This document shows, piece after piece, positions 33,786 to 44,769 of a stretch of DNA of 64,000 nt. Every line of letters begins with the position of its first letter. Within the stretch, counting starts at the first letter, position 1. The translations under genes were made by a program, and so were the position numbers. Source of the stretch: JBBECE01 sp040881985 (GTDB lineage: Bacteria > Pseudomonadota > Alphaproteobacteria > Rhizobiales > Devosiaceae); contig JBBECE010000026.1 of NCBI GenBank assembly GCA_040881985.1, forward strand, positions 29,725 to 93,724, written 5' to 3'. The notes under the pieces were generated by a model. That model ran no database searches, was not told where the DNA came from, and saw nothing but the letters and a program-made list of their open reading frames with translations.

Positions 33786-35222
33786 TTAGCGCCCGCGTCC
33801 GCCCATTGCCTCGATGAAAGCGATACGCAGCATGTTGGTCGTGCCGGGGGTGCCGAGCGGCACGCCGGCGGTAATCGCGATGCGGTCCTTGGGCTGAGCG
33901 AAGCCTTCGCGGCGGGCGATCTGGCAGGCGCGATCGACCATGTCTTCGAGGCTGGCGGCATCCTCGGTCTGGACGCAGTGCAGCCCCCAGACGAGCGACA
34001 GGCGGCGGACGGTCGAAAGGATCGGAGAAAGCGCTACGATGGGCTTTGCCGGCCGCTCGCGGGCGGCGCGCAGGCCGGTCGAGCCGGACGAGGTGTAGGT
34101 GACGATGGCGGCGAGATCGAGGGTCTCCGCCACCTGTCTGGTTGCCGCCGAGATCGCGTCGGCGGCGGTCCGCTCGGGCTCGGTCTGCTGGGCGCGAATG
34201 ATGCCGGAATAGAGCGCGTCGTGTTCGACCGCGATCGCTACCCGATTCATCATAGCGACAGCCTCGACCGGATATTCACCGGCCGCCGATTCGGCGGAGA
34301 GCATGATCGCATCGGCGCCTTCGAAGACGGCGATCGAGACATCGGAGACCTCGGCGCGGGTCGGCACCGGCGAGGAAATCATCGATTCGAGCATCTGGGT
34401 CGCCACGACCACCGGCTTGCCGAAGCGGCGCGCCAGCCGGATCATGCGCTTTTGCAGGCCCGGTACGTTTTCGAGCGGCATTTCGACGCCAAGGTCGCCG
34501 CGGGCGATCATGATGGCGTCCGAATTCTGCATGATCGCCTCGAGCTGCTCGACGGCCTGGGGCTTTTCGATCTTGGCAAGAACGCCGGCTTGGCCGTCGA
34601 CGATCTGCCGGACCTCAATCACGTCCTCGGGGCGCTGCACGAAGCTCAGCGCGATCCAGTCGACGCCGGTGGCGAGCGCCGCCTCCAGGTCGGCGCGGTC
34701 CTTGTCGGTCATGGCGCCGAGTTCGAGGAGCGTGTCGGGCAGCGAAATGCCCTTGCGGTTGTCGAGAGTGCCGCCGACGACGACCTTGCAGGCGATCTCG
34801 TTGGACTTGTGCTGCAGGCAGAGGAATTCGAGCTTGCCGTCATCGAGGAGCAGCCGGTCTCCCTTCTTGATGGCGGCGAAGATTTCCGGGTGGGGCAGGT
34901 GGACCCGCTTGCGGTCGCCCGGCGCGGGCGAGGTGTCGAGGCTGATCTTGTCGCCCGGCAAGAGTTCGATCGGGCCCGCCGCGAACGTGCCGATCCGAAG
35001 TTTCGGTCCCTGCAGATCGACAAGTACGCCGATCGGCCGGCCAACAATCGTCTCGACTTTCCGGATCATCGCGACGGTGGCGCGAAGCCAGTCGTGGTCG
35101 GCATGGCTCATATTGATGCGGAAGACGTCGGCGCCGGCGCGGAAGAGCTTTTCAACGATCTCTTCGGTGTCTGAGCTGGGCCCTAGGGTTGCGAGAATCT
35201 TGACTTTGCGCAGCCGTCTCAT
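33786..35222 (-). CDS. pyk: Pyruvate kinase
   Basis: The 478-aa glycolytic enzyme makes pyruvate and ATP from PEP and ADP. Visible are KILATLGPSSD at the N-terminus, VLVDLQGPKLRIG, the signature AKIEKPQAVEQL with the catalytic Lys, MIARGDLGVEMP and ADAIMLSAESAAGEYPVEAV, and a C-terminal allosteric domain ending at GTPGTTNMLRI. ATG 35220-35222 overlaps the TGA of the upstream DUF1036 gene (ATGA), so the two are translationally coupled, an arrangement common in rhizobia. Confidence 0.97.
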   Translation of the reverse strand: MRRLRKVKILATLGPSSDTEEIVEKLFRAGADVFRINMSHADHDWLRATVAMIRKVETIVGRPIGVLVDLQGPKLRIGTFAAGPIELLPGDKISLDTSPAPGDRKRVHLPHPEIFAAIKKGDRLLLDDGKLEFLCLQHKSNEIACKVVVGGTLDNRKGISLPDTLLELGAMTDKDRADLEAALATGVDWIALSFVQRPEDVIEVRQIVDGQAGVLAKIEKPQAVEQLEAIMQNSDAIMIARGDLGVEMPLENVPGLQKRMIRLARRFGKPVVVATQMLESMISSPVPTRAEVSDVSIAVFEGADAIMLSAESAAGEYPVEAVAMMNRVAIAVEHDALYSGIIRAQQTEPERTAADAISAATRQVAETLDLAAIVTYTSSGSTGLRAARERPAKPIVALSPILSTVRRLSLVWGLHCVQTEDAASLEDMVDRACQIARREGFAQPKDRIAITAGVPLGTPGTTNMLRIAFIEAMGGRGR

Positions 35223-35680
35223 TCGCCAATCGCGCCGGTTACGTCCGCCTCGGTCAATTGAAGCGTCCAGTCGGTCCTGTTCTCGGTATCGACCTCGAAA
35301 AAGCCGGTGCGTTCGTAACCGCGCGCCAGACAGTCCTCGACCCCGAAGATCGTGAAACTGTCATCCCTGGTGCACATGAACACCCTTCCGTCCCAGGCAC
35401 CGCCGTTCACGTCGTCGGCCGCGAACAGATAATAGAAGCGCGCGTCGAGCGGGCCGTCATAGACCACGGCGCACTCGTCGGGATTGGCGACCCACCAGCC
35501 CTCGGATTCCCAGCCGCGCTCGGAGCGAAAGCCCAAGGCGATGGAGACGGTCCGTTGGGTCGCGTTGCACACCCGCATGTCGGCCGCCGCCGGCACGGTC
35601 ATCAAGCACGGCACGGCCAGGCCGGCGGCAACGGCAACCAGGATGATGCGCAATAGCGTCACGGGCAAGAATGAAGGCAT
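35219..35680 (-). CDS. DUF1036 secreted protein
   Basis: The 153-aa protein has a signal peptide (LLRIILVAVAAGLAVPCLM, cleavage near AAADM) and the DUF1036 core: RVCNATQRTVSIALGF, then GWWVANPDECAVVYDG, an aromatic YYLFAADD and CTRDDSF. Four conserved cysteines suggest two disulfides. Function is unknown. It is the promoter-proximal gene of DUF1036-pyk and divergent from gapR. ATG 35680 gives a proper signal peptide, while the frame runs open further upstream into gapR as a shadow. Confidence 0.85.
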   Translation of the reverse strand: MPSFLPVTLLRIILVAVAAGLAVPCLMTVPAAADMRVCNATQRTVSIALGFRSERGWESEGWWVANPDECAVVYDGPLDARFYYLFAADDVNGGAWDGRVFMCTRDDSFTIFGVEDCLARGYERTGFFEVDTENRTDWTLQLTEADVTGAIGE

Positions 35681-35830
35681 TTTTCGGGCGCCGTGAGTTG
35701 TGCAGAAGGGTTCTGGCGTGTCAATCGCTATCCGGCGGATTAGGCAGGAGTTGGGCGGGGCGCGGGCGTTGACTTTTGGGCCACGGCTTGGAACGAGAAG
35801 CGCCTTGCAGTAGCGGCGGAGTGCAAACGC

Positions 35831-36091
35831 ATGGCGCAGTCGACGGTCGCCCGGGAGAAGCTCAGAGCTTATGTCGAGCGGATCGAACGGCTCGAGGAGG
35901 AACGAAAGGCGATCGGGGGCGACATTCGCGACGTGCTGGCCGAGGCCAAGGCCGACGGATTCGACACCAAGGTCATGCGGCAGGTGATACGGCTCAGGAA
36001 GCAGGATACGATGGAGCGCCAGGAGCAGGAGACCCTGCTCGACCTTTACAAGCACGCGCTGGGAATGATCCAGCAAGCCGAGGAAAGTTGA
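35831..36091 (+). CDS. gapR: GapR-type nucleoid-associated protein (DUF2312)
   Basis: The 86-aa all-helical protein has a heptad-rich N-terminal coiled coil (REKLRAYVERIERLEEERKAI) followed by the conserved DUF2312 segment ADGFDTKVMRQVIRLRKQD, rich in basic residues. Caulobacter GapR of this family clamps overtwisted DNA ahead of polymerases and is needed for normal growth and division. Length and start are standard. Its TGA overlaps the ATG of the next gene (TGATG), so it is co-expressed with a SAF-domain oxidoreductase. Confidence 0.9.
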   Translation: MAQSTVAREKLRAYVERIERLEEERKAIGGDIRDVLAEAKADGFDTKVMRQVIRLRKQDTMERQEQETLLDLYKHALGMIQQAEES

Positions 36092-37452
36092 TGCCGCAGA
36101 TCGCGCTGCAAGCGCATTCGCCGACGAGGTTGGCGCCCGCCGCGCGGCTCCTGGCGCGCACCGGGCTCGCCGCCGCGCTCGAGGAGCGCGCCGTCGCCGG
36201 CCGGCCGATCCGGGTCGGGCTGATCGGCTGCGGGGAGATGGGCACCGATCTCGTCACCCAGATTTCGCTGATGCGCGGCATCGTCGTCGGGGCGATTGCG
36301 ACCCGCAAGCCGGACAACGCGCGGCGGGCGCTCGGCATCGCGGTCGGCTCGGACGAAGCGGCGCGGTTCGTCGAAGGCGCCGCGGCGGTCGACCGGGCGA
36401 TCGAGATCGGCTTGATGGCGGTCGTCGCCGATGCAGCGGATATTCTCGCGGCCGGCCGGATCGATGTCGTCGTCGATGCCACGGGCAAGCCGGCGGTCGG
36501 CGCCGAGATCGGGCTCAAGGCGATCCGCGCCGGCAAGCCGCTAGTGACGATGAATATCGAGGCCGACGTGACGATTGGCCCGTATCTCAGGCGCGAGGCG
36601 GACCGGGCCGGCGTCGTCTATACGATCGGGGCGGGCGACGAGCCCTCCTCGGTTCTCGAGCTTTTTGATTTCGTGACCGCCATGGGCCATCCGGTCGTCG
36701 CCGCCGGCAAAGGCAAAAACAACGCCTTCAATATTGATGCGACCCCCGACCTCTACGCGGCGGAGGCGCGGCGGCGGGACATGAATCCCCGGATGCTGGT
36801 CGAGTTCGTGGATGGCTCGAAGACCATGGTCGAGATGGCGGCGATCGCCAATGCGACGGGACTCGTGCCGGACAGGCCCGGCATGCACGGGGCCGAAGCG
36901 ACGCTCGAGAACCTGCACAAGGTGCTCTGTCCGATCGAGGACGGCGGAATTCTCAGCCGCAAGGGCGTGGTGGATTTCACCGTCGGCAAGGGGGTGGCGC
37001 CGGGCGTCTTCGTGATCGCCGAGATGGCCCACCACCGGATTCGCGAGCGGATGAACGATCTCAAGCTCGGGGCCGGGCCCTATTACACCTTTTACCGGCC
37101 CTATCACCTGACGAGCCTCGAAGTGCCGCTCACCTGTGCCCGGGTGGTGCTGACCGGCAAGCCGGACATGCAGCCGCTCGACGTCCCGGTCGCCGAAGTG
37201 TGCGCGCTCGCCAAGCGCGATTTGAAGCCGGGCGAGCGACTCGATGCGATCGGGGAATATTGCTATCGCTCCTTTACCGTGACGGTCGAGGACGCGCGGG
37301 CGCACGACGGCGCCCCGGTCGGGCTCCTCGAAGGCGGTAGGGTCAAGACGCCGGTCAAGAAGGGCGAATTGATCCGCTATGCAGCGGTTGAACTCGATGC
37401 CGCCTCGCCGTTGGTGACGATGCGGCGCGCCCAGGACGCGATGCTGGCCTGA
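36091..37452 (+). CDS. NAD(P)-binding oxidoreductase with C-terminal SAF domain
   Basis: The 453-aa protein has a Rossmann motif IRVGLIGCGEMGTDLV at about residue 40, a homoserine-dehydrogenase-like middle (DVVVDATGKPAVGAEI, GKGKNNAFNID) and a C-terminal SAF-type region (LKPGERLDAIGEYCYRSF, about 375-440). Members of this family occur in sugar-acid catabolic clusters, but no such cluster is present here, so the substrate is unknown. It is not a true homoserine dehydrogenase, since the kinase/ACT parts and key motifs are missing. It overlaps gapR by one base. Confidence 0.7.
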   Translation: MPQIALQAHSPTRLAPAARLLARTGLAAALEERAVAGRPIRVGLIGCGEMGTDLVTQISLMRGIVVGAIATRKPDNARRALGIAVGSDEAARFVEGAAAVDRAIEIGLMAVVADAADILAAGRIDVVVDATGKPAVGAEIGLKAIRAGKPLVTMNIEADVTIGPYLRREADRAGVVYTIGAGDEPSSVLELFDFVTAMGHPVVAAGKGKNNAFNIDATPDLYAAEARRRDMNPRMLVEFVDGSKTMVEMAAIANATGLVPDRPGMHGAEATLENLHKVLCPIEDGGILSRKGVVDFTVGKGVAPGVFVIAEMAHHRIRERMNDLKLGAGPYYTFYRPYHLTSLEVPLTCARVVLTGKPDMQPLDVPVAEVCALAKRDLKPGERLDAIGEYCYRSFTVTVEDARAHDGAPVGLLEGGRVKTPVKKGELIRYAAVELDAASPLVTMRRAQDAMLA

Positions 37453-37467
37453 CCGGCCTGGCTCTTC

Positions 37468-39405
37468 TCAGATTGGCCGTGGATCGTTGGCGAAGCTCGC
37501 CGCGAGCTTTTCTTCGCCGAGCGCGGCGAGCGCCGTTTCGACAATGCCGGCGCGGTCGAGTCCCGCTACTTCATACATGTCGCTTTGATTTGCCTGTTCC
37601 ATCAGGACATCCGGCATGAACATTGGCCGGAATTTGAGCCCGGTGTCGAAGATGCCGGCCTTCGCCAGGTGGGTGGCGACAAAGGCCCCGAAACCGCCCG
37701 CCGAGCCTTCCTCGATGGTGATGAGGATTTCGTGGTTGCGGGCAAGGCGTTCGACCAGACCGGTATCGAGCGGCTTGGCGAATCGAGCGTCGGCGACGGT
37801 CGTCGAAAGGCCATAGCTCTGCAGTATCTCGGCGGCGGCGAGCGTTTCGGCGAGGCGGGCGCCGTAACTCAGGAGCGCGATCGAGGTGCCCTCGCGCAGG
37901 ATGCGGCCGCGGCCGATCTCGAGCGGGGTGGCGCGTTGCGGCAATTCCACGCCAACGCCCTCGCCGCGCGGGTAACGAAACGCGATGGGGCCTTCATCAT
38001 GGGTCGCGGCGGTGGCAACCATATGCCTGAGTTCCGCCTCGTCGCCGGCGGCCATCAGCACAAAATTGGGCACGGTGCCGAGATAGGCGACATCATAAGC
38101 TCCTGCATGGGTTGGGCCGTCGGCGCCCACATAGCCCGCCCGGTCGAGTGCGAAGCGGACCGGCAGCTTCTGGATCGCCACATCGTGAATCACCTGATCG
38201 TAGGCGCGCTGCAGGAAGGTCGAATAGATCGCGGCGAAGGGTTTAAGACCCTCCGCGGCTAGCCCGGCGCTGAACGTCACCGCATGCTGCTCGGCGATGC
38301 CGACATCGAAAATGCGGTCGGGGAAGATTTCCGCGAACTTGTCGAGGCCGGTGCCCGAGGGCATGGCGGCGGTCACGGCGACAATCTTGTCGTCGCGCCG
38401 CGCCTCCGCGATCAGGGCCGACGCGAACACCGAGGTGTAGGACGGCGCGTTGGAGGCGCCTTTCGCCTGGGCGCCGGTGATGACGTTGAACTTGCCGACG
38501 CCGTGATACTTGTCGGCCGAAGTCTCGGCGGGCGGATAGCCCTTGCCCTTCTGGGTGACGACATGGATGAGAATCGGACCGCTGTCGGCGTCGCGGACAT
38601 TTTTCAATACGGGCAGCAGGTGATCGAGATTGTGCCCGTCGATCGGGCCGACATAGTAGAAACCTAGCTCCTCGAACAAAGTGCCGCCGGTCCAGAAGCC
38701 ACGGGCATACTCTTCGGTCCGGCGGGCCTTTTCCGAGAAGAATTTTGGCAAATGGGTGGTGAGCTGCTTGGCCGTCTGGCGCAGCGTCCGATAGGCTTTG
38801 CCGGAGACGAGCCGGGCGAGATAGGCGCTCATCGCTCCGGTCGGCGGGGCAATCGACATGTCGTTGTCGTTGAGGATGACAATCAGCTTGGCATCCATGG
38901 CCCCAGCATTGTTCATCGCCTCGTAGGCCATGCCGGCCGACATGGCGCCATCCCCGATCACCGCGATGACGTGGCGCTTTTCGCCCTTGAGATCGGCCGC
39001 GACCGCCATGCCGAGCCCGGCCGAAACGGAAGTCGAGGAATGGGCGGCGCCGAACGGGTCGAATTCGCTTTCGGCGCGCCGGGTGAAGCCGGAGAGCCCG
39101 TTTTTCTGCCGGAGCGTGCGGATGCGGTCGCGGCGGCCGGTCAGGACTTTGTGCGGATAGGACTGGTGGCCGACATCCCAGATCAGACGGTCGTGCGGCG
39201 TATCGAATAAGTAGTGGAGGGCGACCGTCAGTTCGACGACACCGAGCCCGGCGCCCAGATGTCCGCCGGTGATCGATACCGCATCGATGACCTCGGCGCG
39301 CAGCTCGTCGGCGAGCTGGCGCAACTTGGCGCGATGGAGCGCCCGGAGGTCGCCCATCGTTTCGATGGTGTCGAGAAGGGGAGTGGAAGGTCGCTGGGTC
39401 AACAC
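37468..39405 (-). CDS. dxs: 1-deoxy-D-xylulose-5-phosphate synthase
   Basis: The 645-aa thiamine-diphosphate enzyme condenses pyruvate and glyceraldehyde-3-phosphate, the first step of the MEP isoprenoid pathway. The TPP motif is VIGDGAMSAGMAYEAMNNAG (about residue 150). Substrate and cofactor residues are in GHLGAGLGVVELTVALHY and DVGIAEQHAVTFSAGLA, and the transketolase signature is DRAGYVGADGPTHAG. GTG 39403-39405 gives the usual N-terminus RPSTPLLD; the frame is open 24 codons further, so the start is uncertain. The xseB/ispA neighbours common elsewhere are absent. Confidence 0.95.
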   Translation of the reverse strand: MLTQRPSTPLLDTIETMGDLRALHRAKLRQLADELRAEVIDAVSITGGHLGAGLGVVELTVALHYLFDTPHDRLIWDVGHQSYPHKVLTGRRDRIRTLRQKNGLSGFTRRAESEFDPFGAAHSSTSVSAGLGMAVAADLKGEKRHVIAVIGDGAMSAGMAYEAMNNAGAMDAKLIVILNDNDMSIAPPTGAMSAYLARLVSGKAYRTLRQTAKQLTTHLPKFFSEKARRTEEYARGFWTGGTLFEELGFYYVGPIDGHNLDHLLPVLKNVRDADSGPILIHVVTQKGKGYPPAETSADKYHGVGKFNVITGAQAKGASNAPSYTSVFASALIAEARRDDKIVAVTAAMPSGTGLDKFAEIFPDRIFDVGIAEQHAVTFSAGLAAEGLKPFAAIYSTFLQRAYDQVIHDVAIQKLPVRFALDRAGYVGADGPTHAGAYDVAYLGTVPNFVLMAAGDEAELRHMVATAATHDEGPIAFRYPRGEGVGVELPQRATPLEIGRGRILREGTSIALLSYGARLAETLAAAEILQSYGLSTTVADARFAKPLDTGLVERLARNHEILITIEEGSAGGFGAFVATHLAKAGIFDTGLKFRPMFMPDVLMEQANQSDMYEVAGLDRAGIVETALAALGEEKLAASFANDPRPI

Positions 39406-39515
39406 GAGCTCACTTGCCTGTCGCGAGGCCGCCAGCAAGGGCGCGGGCCGTCGCAGCCGAAGAGCAATAGCAGACAAGCGGGCGAATTCAACCGCTTGAC
39501 GCGGTCGTGCGGGGA

Positions 39516-41240
39516 TCAGCGGGAGGCGAGGAGAAGCGGCGAGGGTGGCGCGAACCTGTAGGACGCACGGAAACCGGAGCTTTCATAGCTGAAACGCACC
39601 GTGCCGGTGGCGACGCCCAATTCCGTCGCCGGGTCAAAATCCGCCCGGTCGGGCAGAAACAGCTCCGCGAAGTGGCTGCTGTTGAGAGGTGAGGGGTCGA
39701 TAAGGAAGTCGATCCCATGTTCAAAATCGGGGGCGACGAGGTCCGGGTGACGGGTCTCAAGCTGCAGCGCCATGGGGACGGGTCGCGAGACGAGCGCGGG
39801 CAAAGGTTGCTGGACCGGATCGGCGCCGCGCCCAAAGATCAGCGCGCCGATATCCGGTTGGGGGCCGAAGGAGGCTGTGACGATCGGGGCCGCCTCGACA
39901 TTGAGGGCGCCGTTACCGATGGCGATTTCGCTCTTCTGCTGGTTGAGCAACATGTCGAGCGCGCGCCGGGCACCCGGCGAGGGGTCGGCCGCGGCCTCGT
40001 ACGCTGCGACCAGCATTTGCTGACGGTCGGCAGCGGAGGTTTCGGCGAGTCGCTGCTCGATCAGCATTTCGACGGCCCGCTGGGCACTTGCCGGTCCCGA
40101 CGAGACCGGCGCGTAGGCGGCGAAGAGGCTGTTGAGTTCGCCGCCGTCCGCCGGAATCGTCGCGCGCAAGCCGCGGGCCGGACTGTCGGGAAGGGGGGTC
40201 TCGAGCCAGGCGACCGCGATGCGATCTGCCTCAAGGGTTGCGGTCGGCGCCGGCGGAGCCAGGAATTGCGCAGTCAGCGTTGCAAGCTCGATTGCCGCCG
40301 GCTTGACCGGCGGGACGGGCGCCACGTCGGCGCTTGCAAGTTCGATCGCCGGTTCAGGCCGGGCGGGCGGGACGGGCGCAACCAGCACCGGCTGGGAAGT
40401 GACATTTCGCGAAGTCGGCGCGGAGGCGACTTCGATTTCTCCTGCCTCCTCCTCATTGCTGCGGAAAATGTCGAGCAGCGAGCGCCGTTCGCCCGTCGAG
40501 GCGAGCTGGATCGTCTCCCCAGAGGTGGAGCGGGACGAGCAGGGCACCTGGTGGCAGCGCTGCCATTGGGCGGCCGCGTACTGGCGACCCTCCTGTGACA
40601 GCGGTACGCCGTCGGCCGGCAGGTGCAGGGTTCTTCCGTCCGGGAAGATCTGCTGCAGTTGTGCCCTTGTCATCCGTGGCCAGGCGCGGACGCTGCCGGT
40701 GTCGAGATGCACGAAGGGGCTGCCGGAGGAGGGGTAGTAGCCGACGCCGCCCACCTGATACTTCATGGCGACGGCGCGCAAAGTCGAGATCGGAATGCCG
40801 GGAATGTAAAAGTCCATCGCCATACCCTGGGTATGACGGGAATTCTTGGCCACGGCGCTGGAGCGGGAGCGCAGCATTTCGTTGGTTTCGGGGGCGCGAA
40901 AGGCGGAGACGATGTGGATCGGCTGGGTGGCACCGACCTCCTCATAGACTTGCCAGACGAGGTTGAAGAGGTCGGGATCCATGTTGGCAACTTCGCCGCG
41001 CCGCCAGTCGCGCAGGAACTGGTTCAGCTGCGCCAGGCCCCGCTGGTCGAAATGGCCGTTGCGCCAGAAGGTGATGCGGGCGGTCTCGCTGGTGTGGGTG
41101 TAGAAGAGGTAGAGGGTGCGCTCCTCGGCGGAAGCGCTGGCCGGGAAGCTACAGGCCAGCAACGCGCCCATAGCGCCCAGCATCGCCGCAATAGCGCGGC
41201 GCAACACATAACTGAGTGCGACTGTCCCCGTCCCCGACAC
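39516..41240 (-). CDS. DUF882 (peptidase M15-like) secreted protein with long C-terminal tail
   Basis: An approximately 574-aa protein with a signal peptide (AAMLGAMGALLACSFPASASA). The DUF882/YcbK-like M15 domain spans residues about 45-205 and carries the zinc ligands in SRHTQGMAMDFYI and PFVHLDTG, so a D,D- or L,D-endo/carboxypeptidase acting on peptidoglycan is likely. The remaining 370 residues are Ala/Pro-rich, low-complexity and probably disordered, with repeats of APVPP. GTG 41240 is a tentative start; GTG 41207 is also possible. A promoter overlapping a perfect palindrome lies just upstream. It precedes dxs on the same strand. Confidence 0.8.
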   Translation of the reverse strand: MSGTGTVALSYVLRRAIAAMLGAMGALLACSFPASASAEERTLYLFYTHTSETARITFWRNGHFDQRGLAQLNQFLRDWRRGEVANMDPDLFNLVWQVYEEVGATQPIHIVSAFRAPETNEMLRSRSSAVAKNSRHTQGMAMDFYIPGIPISTLRAVAMKYQVGGVGYYPSSGSPFVHLDTGSVRAWPRMTRAQLQQIFPDGRTLHLPADGVPLSQEGRQYAAAQWQRCHQVPCSSRSTSGETIQLASTGERRSLLDIFRSNEEEAGEIEVASAPTSRNVTSQPVLVAPVPPARPEPAIELASADVAPVPPVKPAAIELATLTAQFLAPPAPTATLEADRIAVAWLETPLPDSPARGLRATIPADGGELNSLFAAYAPVSSGPASAQRAVEMLIEQRLAETSAADRQQMLVAAYEAAADPSPGARRALDMLLNQQKSEIAIGNGALNVEAAPIVTASFGPQPDIGALIFGRGADPVQQPLPALVSRPVPMALQLETRHPDLVAPDFEHGIDFLIDPSPLNSSHFAELFLPDRADFDPATELGVATGTVRFSYESSGFRASYRFAPPSPLLLASR

Positions 41241-41280
41241 CGGCCGCCCTGTCCGTTTTCCCCAACCTGAAAATCGGCGC

Positions 41281-41306
41281 AGTCTAATCAACTAGTTGAT
41301 TAGACT
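41281..41306. promoter_or_regulatory. Perfect 26-bp palindrome overlapping a -10 element
   Basis: The sequence AGTCTAATCAA-CTAG-TTGATTAGACT (41281-41306) is fully self-complementary and strikingly AT-rich against its surroundings. On the minus strand it contains TCTAAT (41299-41304), a good -10 for the DUF882 gene with a weak CTGTC-type -35. It is a candidate operator. As RNA it would form an 11-bp stem followed on the + strand by TTCTT. Confidence 0.6.
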
Positions 41307-41436
41307 TTCTTAACAATGGCAGACAGCGGGCTGAATCCCACTCTGCCCCCGAACCCGGCGGGAAAGCTAGCGGCGAAACAGGGCCGAAGGAAGGCAAGAA
41401 TCCTAACGAAACGTGAACAAGTTGAACTGCTTGGCC

Positions 41437-43089
41437 TCACCGGGCAAGCAGATTCACCAGCCGTTCATTGTGCCCGTAAATGTCGGCATAGGTGCGCAGC
41501 GTTCCGTCCTCGCTGACGCGGAGGGTGAAATAGCTGATGTAGACGGGCACGTGGCGCTCGATATTCACCCAGCGTTCGGAGCTGCCGAACAAAGCGGCGA
41601 GCTTGGCCGAATCGAGGTCGGGCTCGTATTCGAGCAGCGCATCGGCGAAGTCCATCGGGTTCTGGACCCGGATGCAGCCGTGACTAAAGGCGCGGATCGA
41701 TCGCGCGAACAGCGATTTCGACGGGGTGTCGTGCAGATAGACGTCGTGCTGGTTGGGGAACAGGAACTTGATGTTGCCGAGCGCATTGCCGGCGCCGGGG
41801 CGCTGCCGAATCCTGAAATTGTTGACCGATGTCTCCGACCAGTCGACCGAGGAGGCGTTGATCACCCGGCCGCCATACAGGAGTTCCATATTGTTGTTGG
41901 CGAGATAGCCCGGGTTTTCCCGCAGCAGCGGGGCGATCTCGTTGGAGGCGATTGACAAGGGCACGTTCCAATAGGGATTGACGACGATATGCTCGATCTC
42001 GTCGTAAAAGATCGGGGTCTGGTGGGTGCGCTGGCCGACAACAACGCGGGTCGAATAGGCCACCGCGTCGGCGTGATGTACCTCGAGGCGGAACTCCGGA
42101 ACGTTGACCAGGACGTAGAACGCACTGAGGTCGCGCGGCAACCAGCGCCAACGTTCCATGTTGGCGACGACGTCCTCAGCGGAGGCGCCGTGAGTGCCGT
42201 TGAGGGCGGCGACGGTCGCCGGGCCGACGACGCCGTCGGGGATCAGGCCAAGGGATTCCTGGAACGAAATCAGGGCCTGCCGGACGGTCTCGTCGAAGAC
42301 GAGCGGATCGGTGGCGGGGAAGGGCACGTTGAGCCGCTCGCGAAGTAGGGGCACGCGCGCGTCGGCCATGTTCGCTTTGATCAGCTCGCCGTCGGGAATG
42401 GTGACGAGCTGCTCGACATCGCCCGCGGCAATCCTCGCCAGCTGTTCGCGCAGCGCCAGGAATTCGCGGTGGGTCGGATGCAGGGACAGCAACATCTCGT
42501 CGGGATTGTCGGCCGCAGCGAGGTTGACCAGTAGTTCCGACGGATCGATCTGAGTTGGGCGAATGGTGATCATCCGCGACACCAGGCCCGGAGCAATACG
42601 CCCGCCGACCGCGTGCCGGGCGTAAAGGTAGGCCGACGCCGAAAACGCGGTTTCCACCGAGGCGAGGCGCGCGGGATCGTTGCCGGCGTCGCCGATGTCG
42701 ATGCCGGGGGTCAGATAATCTGCCGGACGGAAGCCCTGATAGCCGGCGTCCTCGAAAACTCCGAGGATCTTGCCTGCGGTAGCCGAATAGGCGACGCCAT
42801 TGGGTGTTTCGACCAGCCACAGCGGCTCGAAACGGCGCCCGGCATAGAAGAAATAGAGCTTCTGGGCGGCCAGCCATTCGGCGGTCTCGGGTCGCGCCGC
42901 GTAGTAGCGGTCGCGCAATTCCGCCTTGATGATCCGCGCGAGTTCCGACCGGGCCGGCGGGATGACGATGCGGGTCGCTTCGACCCCGTCGATCAGCATC
43001 GTTTCCTGGGCAGGCGCCTGCGCCGCGAGGCCCAGGGCGAGCGCACCAATAATCAACGGTCGGACCAGCGTCCTGATCATCCGGTTCAT
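41437..43089 (-). CDS. L,D-transpeptidase (YcbB/LdtD-like)
   Basis: The 550-aa periplasmic enzyme makes 3-3 crosslinks in peptidoglycan or attaches proteins to it. A signal peptide (LVRPLIIGALALGLAAQAPAQ) is followed by the YcbB-type scaffold region (DRYYAARPETAEWLAAQKLYFF), then PG_binding_1 (RQALISFQESLGLIPDGVVG, about 295-330). The YkuD catalytic domain has HDTPSKSLF...FSHGCIRVQ, with the nucleophile Cys and His in place. ATG 43089 is used because the frame upstream has no signal peptide. It is upstream of the DUF882 peptidase on the same strand; both act on cell wall. Confidence 0.9.
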   Translation of the reverse strand: MNRMIRTLVRPLIIGALALGLAAQAPAQETMLIDGVEATRIVIPPARSELARIIKAELRDRYYAARPETAEWLAAQKLYFFYAGRRFEPLWLVETPNGVAYSATAGKILGVFEDAGYQGFRPADYLTPGIDIGDAGNDPARLASVETAFSASAYLYARHAVGGRIAPGLVSRMITIRPTQIDPSELLVNLAAADNPDEMLLSLHPTHREFLALREQLARIAAGDVEQLVTIPDGELIKANMADARVPLLRERLNVPFPATDPLVFDETVRQALISFQESLGLIPDGVVGPATVAALNGTHGASAEDVVANMERWRWLPRDLSAFYVLVNVPEFRLEVHHADAVAYSTRVVVGQRTHQTPIFYDEIEHIVVNPYWNVPLSIASNEIAPLLRENPGYLANNNMELLYGGRVINASSVDWSETSVNNFRIRQRPGAGNALGNIKFLFPNQHDVYLHDTPSKSLFARSIRAFSHGCIRVQNPMDFADALLEYEPDLDSAKLAALFGSSERWVNIERHVPVYISYFTLRVSEDGTLRTYADIYGHNERLVNLLAR

Positions 43090-43284
43090 CCTGAGCTGAG
43101 CCGCATCAAAGGCCGCCACGCCTGGCGCCGAAACCCCGCGTCCTGCGGGCGAGTGCGCACAATTGTGTCTAGGCATTCGGGGATTCGATGACAATCCTAT
43201 CTCAGCGAATTGAACGCGCGGACGGGCGGTTGCGGCACCGGTGTGACGTAACGGTAACAGGTGAAAATGAATGGGGCCTAAAGA

Positions 43285-44769
<1,485 letters not shown>

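Noticed and set aside
33333..35174. 613-codon frame antisense to pyk and the M20 peptidase
   Set aside because: Shadow frame; both genes beneath it carry full catalytic motifs.
36091..37452. SAF-domain oxidoreductase as homoserine dehydrogenase
   Set aside because: The Rossmann part is similar, but the C-terminus is SAF-like and typical homoserine dehydrogenase motifs and ACT domain are missing.
41289..41291. TTG start for the DUF882 protein inside the 26-bp palindrome
   Set aside because: It would place translation start within the probable -10 element; downstream GTG codons fit the signal peptide better.
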